This document shows positions 1 through 13,384 of a stretch of DNA of 64,000 nucleotides, in pieces. Location: the NCBI GenBank assembly GCA_933228895.1, contig OW121852.1, forward strand, positions 57,392,872 through 57,456,871, written 5' to 3'. Under the pieces are notes generated by a model that had not been told where the DNA came from, made no database searches, and saw only the letters and a list, made by a program, of their open reading frames with translations. The translations under genes were made by a program, and so were the position numbers. The DNA is from Platycnemis pennipes (lineage: Eukaryota; Arthropoda; Insecta; Odonata; Platycnemididae). Positions within the stretch are counted from its first letter, which is position 1. Every line of letters starts with the position of its first letter.

Positions 1-190
1 CCATGTGGGTGTGTAATTCAGATATTAGGGATTGGGGGGATCCTTTCCCTGTGCCGACTGCGTTTTCCCACACAAATTTGGTATCCAGAAAGTAAGACCC
101 CTTGGGTTTGATTGTCAATGCCCAAAGGCTTCTCCCGTATTCGAACTCAAGCACTCATTCATTAGAACCCTTTAGTGGCACAACATATCC
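1..190 (-). repeat. Possible tRNA-derived SINE fragment, antisense
   Basis: On the minus strand the segment reads GAGTTCGAATACG (near 140-152), close to the Pol III B-box consensus GGTTCGANNCC. An AT-rich body runs towards position 1. No convincing A box or target duplication was seen, so the class is tentative. Confidence 0.3.
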
Positions 191-3100
191 AACATTCAAC
201 CTACTGTTCTATCGTACTGTCTAAGCAGAGGATAAATATGACCTATTAGGATTGCTTTGTATTGAAGGGGGACGGAGTTAACCTTCAGTTTGCGAGACAG
301 ATTTAGCATCAAACGCAAAATTAGAGTGAGAGTAGTAAATTATGAGCAGGCTATCCATGGAACGTTAAAAAATTAGATTAAATCAGGACTGGCGAAATTC
401 ATTGTCAATTACCCACACATACAGACGAAAAGGCATATATAGGAGAAATTAAATTAAGTTTACGAAATAATAGATCGGCCAAGTTTTGGTTGGTAGAAAA
501 CGTCAAATGGGGATGGGGTTCTGGTACGCGGAATTTGGTGAGGCAAGGACGAAACTAAGGGAAAGGACATGGGGCTTGTGGAAATAATTGGCTGCAGCTG
601 GAAAACTGATGAATTTCGCTGAAGACACATTGTGGTGATCGCCAAAATTAGACTCAAAAACCATCCCAGGTGGAAAATCCCGGGAGACAATGGTAGTTTT
701 CGTTAAGTGGAAGTATCTTAGGTGAAAGTTAGTTTAGCATTAAGAACATCAGGTGAAGAACTGCGCTGGTCAAAGTAGCGTTCGCGAAGTGAAGGAAATT
801 AATGACCTGGATGCATGAATGAAGTGGAAGACTGTCCAGTACCTAATTTTTCCTAGTTAATGATAATTATAGAAACTCCTTACTCATTTATAATTTTTCA
901 GGAGAGGATGAAGTATACAAAATATTAAACGTTCATATGCAAGATCAAAAACAAAATGAATCAAATGATCAAGAAAACGGGGTAGTGTGTTGGTATGCGT
1001 ATTGGGCCGGAAGTATCTTTTTCCCAGGCAAGATTCAATACCTTCAAAGCTGTAATCATTATAGTACGTAGAATTTATTTTATAGGATGCTTCGACCACG
1101 AGGGTCATTCGTACCATAATATCGTAAAAATCACCTAAATAATATAGGTACTTAGGTGCCCTTTTTACAGATCATATTTGCTTTGAGGAATTCTCTCCTT
1201 CTGTTCTCACAATTTGCTTAGTTTGGATTTTTAAATGTTATCTTTTGCAAAAAAAATACGAGATAGGATGCTGAAAGGCTTTAAAAGTAGCGTCCTGGTG
1301 TAATTTTGGATCTTGGTGGAATGAAGACGTTCTCCAGGGGAGAATAAAGTCGACTTCAGATCATGATGTGAGTACGTTAACGAAGAAACAAAATATCCTC
1401 GAAGTTAGCTCTTGTTCTCGCCCCGAAAGAGAGCGTGAAAAAAATCTGTCTCCGTGGAAATGCGGCGGGAAACAAATTAACGGGCATTCATATGTTATTA
1501 TGTGTGTCGTCGCGATCGATGGCCCTGTTTTGAAAATACGCTACGTCACACTTGATGGCGCGTCATGAGTTAGTTCACGGGAACGCTTAAAGAAGCCTTT
1601 TAAAAAAAAGTATGTACAAGTGCTCCGCTTCCGCGTCACAAATATAAAAGCTCTCGTCCATTAAATCTCTTCAAAGGGATACACAAGCCGTTGGAATTCT
1701 TACGGTCCCCCAGTGTTACTTTCACCACCAAATGCATCAGAGAAGGGACGCGTGCATCAAGTCGGGCAAATATATTCACGCACACTTCGACGGCTGTCAC
1801 GATGAAGGTTTAATGATCGGGGAGTTTTTTTTTCTTGAATTGGTTCCTTTTGATAGCACGAATGTTGATTTAACCGTCGTCCGATAGTTGAGTGACACTT
1901 TCGTTTCGAGGGGTGGCTAAGTTGGATTATCTTCTATCAGTCTCAAGGACTCTGCGTTTCCATTTTCCCTGGTACGAAGACACGGAAATGCTCAATGCTA
2001 AGCACTGCTAACCAACTCCATGTCGAACGAAGCCTCTGAACAGATGGGAAATTTTCACTAGAAACGTTTTTGGCTTGTTATATGTTTGTCGTATACATAT
2101 TATGGTGTTTTTTTAGTTCAAGTTTGTTTACCTATCGCTTTGACTATCCTAATGTTGAATAACGTAGTAAGAGACTAACTGAGAACATTTGTTTTTTAAT
2201 TTCCTTCTAAGGGTAGCGATATAGGAGTGCTTCATGCAGAATTACAAAGAGTAAATTAAAAGTCTCTTTCCGGTCACATCGGCATTTATGTCAGAAAGTG
2301 AATGAAATAAAATCTAATTTTTGATAATTCGTCCAACATACTTCCAATTAGTGTCCCGAAACATAATCCATTCCGTCAAATTAAGCCGCTACACATGAAG
2401 AGGTAGGAACCCTTATTAAATGTGCCCCGCAGATAGTTTTTTGGCAATGATGGCAATGGTGATGGTGATGGCAATGGCGAAAGGAATGCCTTTGACTGCT
2501 GCTCATCCTCTCAAAAGAAAGTACGGTGTGTTGTCAAAGAATGTGGTGGAGTATAAGGAAAGTTTTTGGTTATTTGACTATCGTAAAAATGTGTGTGAAA
2601 GAACATAAAAATAATCGCTAATAAAATATTCATCTTAGCTCTTTTCATCAGTGAGTGATGCTCACCCAGAAAAGCTCTGAATACCCGTCCTTGAACTTGA
2701 ATGGACTCTTGTTTTCTTATAGGGTAAGGTCATTGCTATGGTAGAAATACGTATTTCACCGTGAATTCTTGATTTTCATCAACTCTCCGGAGGAAACTAG
2801 CAGGCTCTGCTCAAAAAAATTGACCGCTGATTTACTTGAATTCATTCATCTATGCATTCCTAATATATTCTTCTTCCTTCCTTATTGTTTAAGTCTTTTA
2901 GTTCATTTAATATTGTTGCTTAGAACGTGTTTATCCGCGATCCTATGGTATGTTTAGCCTGGTATTGATAATATAGTTAACATCTCAATGTGATATCACT
3001 TACCATGTTTGAATTATGTGCTTTTATAAATGGCTTATTACACTGAAAGTTTTGAACAATCTTTTTTCCTTCGTTAATTCCGCTATCATTTGAGAATCAA

Positions 3101-4589
3101 TTTGAGAGAAACTTATCCCCTCGCAATTTAGATATACCAGGTGATTCCTTAAAAAATGATATCATACAGCTCCCGACTTCATCAGTAAAGGCTGACGCTC
3201 CCTCACATTTCGCCCTTGAGTGGAGGGTAAAGCTTTACGTATTCACAACGTAAAGGTGCAAGTAATTAATCACGATAAAATAAGAACTAAATTCTTTTGA
3301 TTTGTTATCTTCATTTTGCTGTTCCTCCATAGTACATGTTCATATCTGAATGAAGGTAATCTCAAATCCTTCCACAGTGGAAAGTTGGAAGATAAACGCA
3401 GAATTATTCAATTCCCTTAATGACGTGACACCTTGCAAATATCTTTAGAGAATTCGTGCTGATAAGTCGTCGAAATACTTTTTTTAAATTCCTCTCCGGC
3501 AAAAATCCATCTCTAAAGTGCAACACGAAAATAAACACATTCTTCAAAGGTTCTTTATTTTTAGTCTATGAAGTTTATGTAGGTTTAGTTTATGAATAGT
3601 AATATTGTAGTGCCATGCAAAATTCTTTTACAACACCACAGTTACAAATTAATCCTATTTTAAGGGACAGATATTAGCCTGTGTGATTCTCATTTTGATT
3701 TCACACTAATATTATATAAATACTATAATTCTATACCTATTCAGTCAAAAAGCGCAACTACAATCTTATTGGCCTTCGCCGCCTTTCTCTCATTACTCTC
3801 CTTCGTTACCCAAAATCTGGCCACACCCACAGTTTCAAGACGTGAATTTCTTTTCGCGTGGATTTGGATTTTTAATGGAAAATCATCATCCTCTTCTTTT
3901 TATAGTACATTTTTTTATGTTAGTGCTACTTTATTAGGCAGCGATACGTGTCAATTGTCTGCGGCCTTTGCGGCATTGTTTCATTCAATTTCTGGATCCA
4001 GCCAGCCGGAAATATATATGTTAAGCATTGACCTATGCGCCAGCGTTCCTGGGGAGCCGTATTTTTTTAATCGTTCCACTCTTTGGCCATTCTCGATTCA
4101 AATCGCATTCTTAACTTCTTTATCGGATGCGGAGAAAGTATAATTTGAGAGGTTTCTGTTGGGTTTAGCTTCAGTTTTATCTCACGAACGAGTCGGTCGC
4201 ATGCAATATTCTTTCTTTTTCACTCGAATTTTTTTCAGAGAGCTCAGCGCCACTAATGCGGTGAAAGTGAAGTCTACCCTGATTCTATAGAAGGAGAAAT
4301 CAATTCCTAATTCTAAGATCGTTTTCTATTTTGGGGAAGTAATCAAGTACACAAATGGAACTCCCGTTATTACCCGTGGCGATTACCTTCTAATACCATG
4401 GATGTCATCGCTGTCAAACTTCCATTATTATTTTTATGAAAAATTTTGATGCATCAATTATACTGCAATATTAATCGATACAGCGACTTTCAGGTTTACC
4501 AGAGAGGATTGATATGCTATAATATCCCTCCATCCACTATCCCTAGCTATCTAACTTTTTTGTGATATGATATTATTATTTATGATGCA
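191..4589. other. No gene recognised
   Basis: AT-rich sequence with many stops in all frames. A small trinucleotide-type repeat (GATGGCAATG variants) lies at about 2445-2485. The 124-residue open frame at 3769-4143 starts without ATG, has low-complexity phenylalanine/serine composition and no recognisable domain, so it is not called. Confidence 0.6.
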
Positions 4590-5010
4590 CCAGTTACGGT
4601 GAGTTTAAATATGATCATCCATTTAAACTTTTACTCCATACTCCTATCTTTAATCCGATGTACTTCTTTAGTTCCACACACTTCCTACCTGCCATTATTT
4701 ATCCGAACTAGCCATTTTTCTCCTCCTTCTACCACGCCTACACGGTATTTTCCCCTATATCACGTTCTTCTAAATACCCTCAACACTCATCACCTGATCA
4801 ATCCTGTCCATTTTCCTTCTTCTAATTTCCACAATAGATTTCTTTCCTCCCCTACCATCTCCAGCATCTTCTCGTTCGTCTTCTTCTCAATCCACGTCTC
4901 CATTTCCATCATTCTCCAGTTCCACATCTCAAAAGCCGACATTCCACTCTCTTTCCTCTAAGTCAACACTTCCGCACAATTATACTACGCTCCATATTAG
5001 TCTTCTCACC
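4590..5010 (-). mobile_element. Non-LTR retrotransposon 3' fragment (antisense)
   Basis: The minus-strand translation contains a MWNWRMMEMETWIEKKTNEK stretch followed by MLEMVGEERNLLWKLEEGKW and TGLI, broken by stops. This pattern (W-RRM-K--W--R-TNEEVL----GE-R-L, then a GHI/GLI box) is the C-terminal tail of endonuclease/reverse-transcriptase elements common in arthropods. Only the C-terminal tail survives. The clade (RTE-like versus others) is not determined. Confidence 0.6.
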
Positions 5011-6524
5011 AGTATTTTCTTACCGTCCTGCTCAACGTCCCTATCATTAGTTCTCGTCTACGAGTAAATGATTATTTCGCCAACGCTATTCTTCTTCGGA
5101 TTTAGATTCTACTATACCCCTTTTCCTAAAAAAAACAACCCATGTGAGGGATATTGCCCTGCCTGCTCTAGCTTGTGACCTTCTGCCTTTAAATTTCATC
5201 TTTCCATTTTGCACTGGAAATTTTCATCGCTTTCGTTTTCTTACAGTTTATCATCTCGTGTGATACACTATGAATATTCATCGCGGGAATCAGATGAAAA
5301 TAACGTATAGGATTAGAGAGCATCGCAATGAAAACGTTCCACACCAAGCATCAGATTCCTGTTTTCCCTGGCGAAGGCTTTTAATCTTCCACCACCCACT
5401 TTTGAGAAGGTCAGTTTACGTCAACCATTAGGGGATAGTTGTCACTGACCCGATCAAGATTCTCCGTGGGCAAAATCAACGTGAGATGACGAAGAAGATG
5501 GGTTCTTATCGTAAGGTGAATGATTGGAAAGAAATATGTAAAATATCTGCCAAAAATGGAAAGATCATTCCAGGGAATAATACCGCTTACGTATAACATT
5601 CTTGGAAATTCGCGTTTCCCATTTCCAGCTCCAAATCGTGTCGGACCTGACCTACTAAGCACGTCCACAGTCCTCGTCGCTGTGTGGCACATCCTCTTTA
5701 ACGGGCGGAAGTTAAATGGATTTCATTTAGCTGTCGGCCAAATTAGCACCGCGGTCGTGAGGGAGTCCGAAATTTGACGGATCAACATGATGCGCGGATT
5801 TCTCTCAGCTGACCACACTAAGCTTAAAAAGATGTTCGAGGGTTGCAACTGCTGACAACAATTTCACCCGTATTTAAATTGCGAGAGAAGATATGAGGGT
5901 GAGTAGCGATAGTTCATGCGAAGATAAGTGATCATGCGTGGCGGAGAAAGGCTAGGGGATCTCATCTTGCATTTTAATGACATTCAATAAAATCAATGAA
6001 GGGTCACAGCGCAATAATTGCTTGGCCATTAAAAACATTAAAGCCTAATATTCACAGAAACCGCCGGGATTACATCATTAACCATTCCAATCCACTTCTA
6101 TCTCTTCCTACTTATTTTGTTTAAAATTGAAATTCATCATGGTCTACAAAGTTAATTTTATTTCGTCTAGCCAAAAAAATTGCTAAGTTCTTCCATAGCA
6201 TCGCAGGGAGAGTGCTATTCTAGAGGCAAGAGGGAATTCGGAATCTTTGGGTTTGTTAGTTATTCGGGGGAGGCGGCCGGCAGCTGAGGTTATTTGCGTC
6301 GTATAGGATGAGTGGAATATTGGGTAAAGGTAGGATCTTTTCAGGGAACGGAGAAATGGTGGAGAAAAACCCGGCGTGGGCAATAGCCTACTCTGGACGC
6401 ACAACACCAAGGGGTTCATGGTCCAACGGTCGAACGGACGGAGTCTGAACTGAAGTTCCTTCCACACAGCTTATGCAGTTCTTTCAGTCAAGTGGGGACC
6501 GTATACCTATAAAAAAATCACTAC
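5011..6524. other. No gene recognised
   Basis: Overlapping open frames on both strands around 5411-5777 and 6183-6467 are short, have no splice context and match nothing I recognise. The 6200-6450 part is more GC-rich than its surroundings and may be the body of the SINE whose head lies at 6525-6596. Confidence 0.5.
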
Positions 6525-6596
6525 TGCCGAAAATCAAACCCGGGTTCTTGAGGCAGGAGGCCAGTTAGCCCCCATACAAACCCGATCTCTCTCGGG
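6525..6596 (-). repeat. tRNA-derived SINE head, antisense
   Basis: On the minus strand, TGGGGGCTAACTGG resembles a Pol III A box. CCCGGGTTTGATTTTCGG follows at tRNA-like spacing and resembles a B box with one or two changes. Between them, GCCTCCTGCCTCAAGAA looks like a tRNA anticodon arm. It is probably a SINE head and not a functional tRNA, because no complete acceptor stem is evident. Confidence 0.45.
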
Positions 6597-6599
6597 ATA

Positions 6600-9500
6600 T
6601 TTAGGATTCGGAATGTAATTTAATGATTTTCAACTATCCTTATTCTCTCCTCTTAATGTTTCAACAAGTAAGTTTTGTGATGTGTGAGATATTTCAAGCT
6701 CGATTCCTATGTATCCTCAGCAAGTTCGATGCTTTATAGACTAATAGACATGGTTAGACAACCATTCTAAAAATCTGATTCCGTCAAAATCATGCAGCAT
6801 CTGTACAATAATCGAAGCTGTACTGACCTGTGGTAGGTATGTAAAATCGTAAACTTAGCTAATACATTTTGGGAAATTCTATTGCATTAATTTCTGCATA
6901 CCAGTCTTATATTCGCAGCATTAATTTGCTGAAGTGCATAATATAGTGATCCGAGTTCCTCATTATAAAATTATTACATTTTTGAACATTTTAATGTGTT
7001 TCAGGTGGTTCTGGTAGATGCTTTGGATCACGTCATGTGAAAATTTCACTCTTCATTAAGCTTAGTCCTGGATGAGCTGTACACCGCGCAGCATGTTTCC
7101 GAAATAATTATTTTTTATCGGGCATGACGAAGGATATAATATTTTTTAAGTTCTCCATCATCGGCTCTCATGGGGAAAAATGACAAACTAACGTGTTTTG
7201 TGAATATTTTGAAGCAGTTGCTCTTGAACATGTCAGGTGCCGAATGCCATTAGTAACGAGAGGGTTCGATCCGTCCGATGGACATCTGCCGTAGAGTTGT
7301 TCCATATCCCTTCCATTTTACGTGAATCCTATTCCCTTCAGAGAGCATCCTACTCAGGGCGTCAGCGAGAAACCATTTCCGATTTCGCGCGAACAATTCG
7401 AGGGTCGATTACGTGTCAGAGGACGCAGAAAAAGCGTGCTCTCAGGAACTGTCAAACGATCCACTTTCATTCCGTCCATCGCCGGTGGGAGGATGAACGC
7501 AGTGCCGATGATTGATGACATTTGAAGGATTGCCCGGAAGCCGCACTAATGGTCCCATAAAAAAATCTCAGATCCTTACACTTCTTTACCACACTAGCCA
7601 ACTTCCGCAAATAAAATCACAATTAGCATATCAATAATTACTCTCGTAAATTTGTATAACGGCTGACACATTGACGCCTGCTGCGAATCGGCAAAGGGGT
7701 GGTAAAGGTTTCGAAATAGTGTTTAGGGGTGGAATTGCTTACGATTTCTTTCTAACCTACGGAGAGTGATGGCAGCAGTGGTAGAATTGGGATTTAAATT
7801 GATCCAGCTCCTTTACTGTACCATCATACCTAAACTGTTTAGTCTAACATATCATATATATCTGAAGAGGGATTTGATTCACAACGTTTGAAGTTATTAG
7901 ACCAGCACCTATCCCGTTACGCTCCTGTTTTTCTTACTCACTGCCGTTCATCAGACTTGAATGAGGAATCAGCACTGCCTTTAAAGATTCAATAATTTAT
8001 CTAATGTAAAATAGTTTTTTTAACTCGATGTTCTTATTACTTAGGGCAGTCTCCCGATATTTACTTCATTTTGCCCTAGAAACCGTTATTGATCGTTTGT
8101 CCTTCGTATTTTTTGGATCCCAATATCTTCTTTCTATCAATCAATTGTGTAGATAACTTGGTTGATTGTTTACTTATTAAGTAATACGACTGCCACAAGG
8201 CACCTTCACTTTCTTCAGGGCATCAGGCTCCCTTAATCTTCAACGAATGCTCAGAATGTTTATTTCCAACCCAGATTCGCTCGCGTATTCCTGGTAGCGC
8301 ATTCTTCATGCGAGAGCAAAAAAATGAAATCAAAGCATCTAGACATCTTCTTCCCCGCCCGAGGAGAGCTTCCGCCCTGTAATCTGCGATACTATAATGG
8401 AGGCTCGCAAGGCTTTATGCACCGACCGATATACTGCGCTCGTGTTCACCTCAGGGCAGGCAGTATTCCCGTATTCCACGGTAGTGGAATCTCTCCTTTC
8501 CTCGACTGAAGTCGCGCTCGAGCCATAAAATTTTGTAATTGCTCCTTGGAGCCCGTTTATAGAACTAGAAACATACCTACGTCATCGCGGGCGCTCCTTT
8601 GGGATCCACCGTGCCAATTTTCACCAGCGTTTGCGAAATTCTCTGCGAGTCCACTGCATATGTACCGAGGTTGGTTTTCTTTAAAGTAGAAGTGTACTTA
8701 AAGACGGCGATGCGTTCTCTGCTGAATTTGTTGGCGTCGAAACAACCAGAGAGCCAACGGTGCCGCGGACGCAGGACTAGGTCGATCTCTGGTCTCCTCA
8801 AGTATAAGCATATCATTCGGCGTTAATTATGCCAAATTCTTATTTTTTTACCAGCCGCGCATTGCAGATTAATGCTTCTTAGATTACGATGAATATCGTT
8901 CTCGTTCGATTCATGATTTGAGCTTAAAAAGACAAGGCGAACGAGAGATTTAAGGCTATAAACGTGGAAAATGAATTTCATGCGCTGTACAGTAATAGTG
9001 GCTTTATTTTTTCGTTGTTCATACTGAGCAGTGCGTTTCATTTTTTGACAGCTATTTTCATCTGAATGATCGAAAGAGCTACCTTATTTATGTACGCCAC
9101 GCATTATTCTTCAGAAAAGGTACAAGATCTCGAAGCCTCTAAGAAAAAGATGGAACTCGAAATAAACTTGCCTTTTATTGTGACGTAAACCCACAGATTT
9201 TCAATATAGTAGCAATTATTATTCCCAATTTTTCTCCACACACAATGTGTCATTGTTCGGTGTGGTACTATCAATCAAATACTTAAAAGGTTCAACATGT
9301 GTATTTCATGACACTGTCTGCGAAGTTTGCATATTAGTCAGTTTTAATCGTTTAAATCAGTCTTTTTGAACATGAAAACGGTGACATATATCATGCTGCT
9401 GATTTAATTGCTTTATAAGTTTGAATAATGACAACACGCGTCTTTCAAGCTTCGAGCCTAAGGCCGTGAATACTGACTTGTGAGGTAGTTTGCACCTCTG

Positions 9501-9740
9501 TCCCGCAATATAATGGTCGAGTATAGCTCGACAGTTTATCATATAGGCAGTCGCTAACTCGTAGTTAGTGTAGTTGAAAAACTTTTTGAATGCACGCTAC
9601 TAAATTAATCGAAACTATATAGTTTTCAACCATCCTTTCTCTCTAATTTGAAAACTACCATCTTTGTTTTTCTTTCGTCATTTCTCATACGGTGGACATA
9701 CTCTAATCTTTTCGCTCGTTGCCAATTTAGGCGAAGCTCT
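6600..9740. other. No gene recognised
   Basis: Two slightly GC-richer patches (7237-7525 and 8324-8826) carry overlapping open frames on both strands, none with a recognisable domain or clear exon borders. The rest is AT-rich with no repeat structure I could identify. Confidence 0.5.
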
Positions 9741-9742
9741 TT

Positions 9743-9879
9743 GCATGTTTCTGGGTATTCTTCCGCGTAAGTTAGCGTAAAAGACAAGAGTTTTGGTGAC
9801 TGTTCTGTCAGCGGCTTCAGGTCAAAGGTTGTTCTTGTCTTTTACGCGAACTTACTCGGAAGAATATTCGGAAACGTGC
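9743..9879. repeat. Foldback hairpin, 46-bp arms
   Basis: The left arm 9743-9788 is the imperfect reverse complement of 9834-9879. Both contain the ATTCTTCC, GTAAGTT and GCGTAAAAGACAAG blocks. The loop is 45 bp. It is consistent with a small foldback or MITE-like element, or a hairpin-RNA source. No target duplication was identified. Confidence 0.75.
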
Positions 9880-11279
9880 AGACAGCATCAAACCAGCGCC
9901 GCGGAAACCCGTTCAAAGCCCACTGAAATGCAAACTCTCTACCCGTTGAAATTTTTTAGAGTCAACGAAGGTCAAGTCTCATGATGGCTGGCTAAGAATT
10001 TTCCGTCAGAGCCGTCTTGGGTAGGCTCTTTCACCGGTGATGTTACTATTGACTGAATGACTGTCTGAAGCACAGGATAAAACTGAATTGCCTCCAACCA
10101 AGACATCGTCTGCATCATCCGTTGGTTATCATTAGCCAGACGTAAAATCGACCCGAAAGGAAAATACGCAAATCGAAAGAAAAATACGCAATACTGTGCT
10201 TTTTGACAAAATTTTCATTCAAAGAACCTTCCATTTTACAGAAAATCAGCCGATTTGAGCCATTATTGCCTATGATATCATGCGCAGAAAATAAGTGTAG
10301 GGTGATGAAATTGCTTACTAAACAGCTTCGACACTCTTCATTTACTCTCCTCCCATCTTTTTCTTGCCTACTTCTTGACGAACAAAATTACTGCAGTAGA
10401 ATTTCTCCTATGAGGAAAATATCAGCTTTATGTTGTTATCGCCATATGGCATACTCTATGTTTGAGTATAAAGAAAACTATATGTGCTCGTGGAAGTCTT
10501 TATGCGGCAAACTCAAGAGTTTTTTAAGTCAATATGTCAGCGGGAGAACATTCTAGACATGATATCATTTGGGAGGATCATAATCAAGGAACCGTACAAC
10601 AGCTACAAAAATGATGTATGCACAACTAATGTCGTTTGGTTCACTTGCAGAGATAATGTGAGGCTCTCCTACTCCTACTTCGGCTTCTTGTGGGGCATCA
10701 TGAGGTCACGTCGGCATTCGCAATTTGGAGTCAGCACGATGAAAGATAGGACCATACAGAGGACCCATATGGAATCCAATTTCACTACTAAGAAAATTCA
10801 TTTTATTTTCTATATGATACCCCTTCCTAAGCACACACAAAATTTTATTCATATTAAATTCGTGTAAGCATATAGTTCACAATGCACTAGTTGCAAAAAT
10901 GTGAATTTTAAGCTCTTGGCATGTTTAAGACCGTTATATGAACACTAAAGGCGCTTAATAATTGATAAAAAGCTGTTTTAGTTAATTGCTAAAGAGATGT
11001 CCTGGGGTTTTTTTTAACTGTTGTTACTACATGCTAGTTTATGTGCATCTTAGGTCTAGTGGGAATTGAAGGTGCGTTTAGATTCCTAGAAATAAGCTGT
11101 CGATTCTCAAACAGATGAATAATACTTTTCTCAAATTAATCTTTTCTCACTGATTTTCTTTTTACTTGCAGTGAAGCATAATGTAACTTGCCTACTAAAA
11201 TTAGCTGTGAGGTGCACCTTTCCGTTAATTTATTTCCTAATTTGTAACGTCGTACTCTCAAAATGCAGCCTTTTTTGAC
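9880..11279. other. No gene recognised
   Basis: A pair of overlapping plus-strand open frames (10203-10556 and 10484-10867) lacks any recognisable motif and has noncoding-like composition. A short duplication of AAAATACGCAA is present near 10160-10190. Confidence 0.5.
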
Positions 11280-12110
11280 CGCCACTGTTCCCTAACAACA
11301 TTTGACCTCCCGCTTGTGGGAGGGGAGGGAAGGAAATTATAGCAGTGTTAAAAATCAAATTCGATGCAAAAAATTCTTTTTTTTTTTTGCGTCCCGACTG
11401 AGAGCACGTACTCCGGCTAATTATCCCGCCGATCCCTAATTGTCCTCCTCGGCCCAGCCGACGTCCTCTAAGGACAGGGGAGAAGAAAGGAAGGGGGAAG
11501 TGGAGGCCGAAAAATGTAGAGGAGGAGGAACACGGGTTTCAGCGCGGTAGTCAGTGAAGGGAGAGGCAACGATGAAAGCGGCGTGGAGGGAAAAAAATCG
11601 AAAAATGGGGACTGTTCCGCTCGACAAGCAGAAAGATTAATGAAAGTTCCGAACCCCTTCTTTCCCCCCCAGTGCCGTGGGTGGGAGACAGGGTGGTGGT
11701 GGGCTCTGATACTCATCGCTCTTACCTATCTGCGGGGGCGAGGGGGTTGAGAATGAGGAGTTGGGGAACTCTCTTCTCCTCCTCCCCCCCATAAACCCCT
11801 CCATCCCTTGTACTACCCGCTCGCTTCTTGTATTTGGTGTTGGGATCTCCGAAGGGGTGTGGTGAAGCGACTCGAGGCTTCCTTTGTGCAGGTGTCTGGG
11901 GAGAGACCGGGTAGGGGGCGAGGGGGGGGGGGGGGAGGCTTGGAGGCTTGGAGTGAAGGGGTCGGGGGGGAAGTGAGATATCGGATGAGGTGAAAGGAGC
12001 GGAAATGAGAGGCTAGATGGAGGTTTCTCCTGCCCAAAAACGGGAAGGGGCGCTGGGGCTGGGTTTGCGGATGGGCTAGGGTACTCTTGCCCCTCCGATC
12101 TCTTCTCTCA
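11280..12110. other. G-rich/C-rich block with 14-G run
   Basis: An isolated block of high GC and strong purine strand bias in an otherwise AT-rich region. It includes a C run near 11665, a C run near 11785 and 14 consecutive G at 11922-11935, flanked by GTAGGGGGCG and GGAGGCT. Several G tracts close together make a G-quadruplex possible on the plus strand around 11895-11965. No protein is recognised. It could be a promoter or CpG-type region of an unseen transcript. Confidence 0.55.
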
Positions 12111-12270
12111 TCACTTCGAAAAGTATCCTAGAGGGGTTAATAAAAATCCTCTGAGGACGCCTTTTCTCTGTATGGAGTTTCATAATTCATAACCCACGTT
12201 CATCTCGATGCTCATGAACAGGATTGCGTTTTTACATTACGCATTGCAACATTGAACTTGAATTCAGTTT

Positions 12271-12436
12271 TTAGGTGCTCCTACTTCTGAGGTAATATCG
12301 CATCGTCTAACCCAAACTTGATTCCACGGCAAGAGCAGCATCCACAGCCCATAGATTTTCAAACCCGCGAATTTAGGGTTGTACGGCCGAGATACATGTA
12401 CATGCATACATGCAGATTACTGACCTGACTATGCTA
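12271..12436 (-). repeat. Degenerate tRNA-SINE copy, antisense
   Basis: Shares, in the same order, the blocks AGTCAGGTC-GTAA, TCGCGGGTTTGA, GGGTTAGACGATGCGATAT and GGAGCACCT with the better copy at 22351-22509. It is more diverged, with an altered B box (GGGTTTGAAAATC). Confidence 0.55.
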
Positions 12437-13384
12437 GCTTTGCTCTTTGATGGGATATGAGTAATACTGCAAAACTTCACTGTGCTTGCAAAACCTTCGA
12501 CCTAACTATACTTATACATTAAAAATTGTAGCTTCAAGACTGTTAAGTCGTAAGCGTGATTAATAAAGGCTTACTATTACATTTCGCTCTCATGAAAATG
12601 TTAAAAGTTGCTACTGCTTTGTATGTTTATATATATAGTGGTTTAGCTTCATATGCCTCGACAAGAGCTGTTTCTCTCGAACCTATACATGAGCAGGATA
12701 CTACTACATATATATTTATATCATGTAAGTGAATTAACCAGTCCCTTTTTAACGGCTGAGAAAGAAGCGTGCATACTCTAAATCGAGGTTCGTAGACTAT
12801 ATAGTATTCAAACAAATTTATTAGAAAGTTTTGTGTGAAAGAACTACCAACGCATAAGGATTGACTGGAGGAGAGAAATAGGCTCGTTCTAACAGGTTTT
12901 TTTCCCGTGAATTCCTTTCTTGCTGAAAAAAGTAGATAGTCAAGTTTATCAACCCGACGTTTCGCGTCATTTTCTAGGTAAACTTGCCTTTCCCAAGCGA
13001 CCAAAATTCGTAAATATCTTGATTAACACCTCGTATATAACCATAAAATGTGAATGGACACTTATGAACCTTATTCTCACGAATTTCACAACCCGACGAA
13101 CTTTTATTGGGAAACATCCGATTTTTATTTAGTTGGCGGGAAAATTGGATGGAAATTCGTCTTTTCTCCGTCTGTGAAGAAGGAAGAGGTTTTTTTTTAC
13201 CATTGGCATCGTATTGTCAACTATTTTGGATTTCTGTTTCCAAAATAATAACATAAAATACCCGAACCCGACCATTATTTCCAAAAAATATCGTCTACAT
13301 CTACTGTATACCCTGAAAATCACCTTGAGGGTGTGTGGGAGGGGGTGATCAAGCACCCTCTCCTTCTCTTTTCCTTATCCTATT
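12437..13384. other. No gene recognised
   Basis: AT-rich. The 125-residue minus-strand frame at 12627-13004 has no recognisable motif. A short TATATATATA run lies near 12629. Confidence 0.5.

Noticed and set aside
3769..4143. 124-codon plus-strand open frame
   Set aside because: It begins without ATG, is dominated by Phe/Ser low complexity, and has no exon signals or recognisable domain.
6525..6596. Possible functional tRNA gene
   Set aside because: The A and B boxes are altered and no complete acceptor stem can be drawn, so it is better explained as a SINE head. The same holds for 22351-22509.
8577..8826. Overlapping open frames on both strands in a GC-richer patch
   Set aside because: Neither frame is recognisable. 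rRNA and mitochondrial origin were considered, but nothing matches.
10203..10867. Two long overlapping plus frames
   Set aside because: Composition is like the surrounding AT-rich DNA, with no domain and no splice context.
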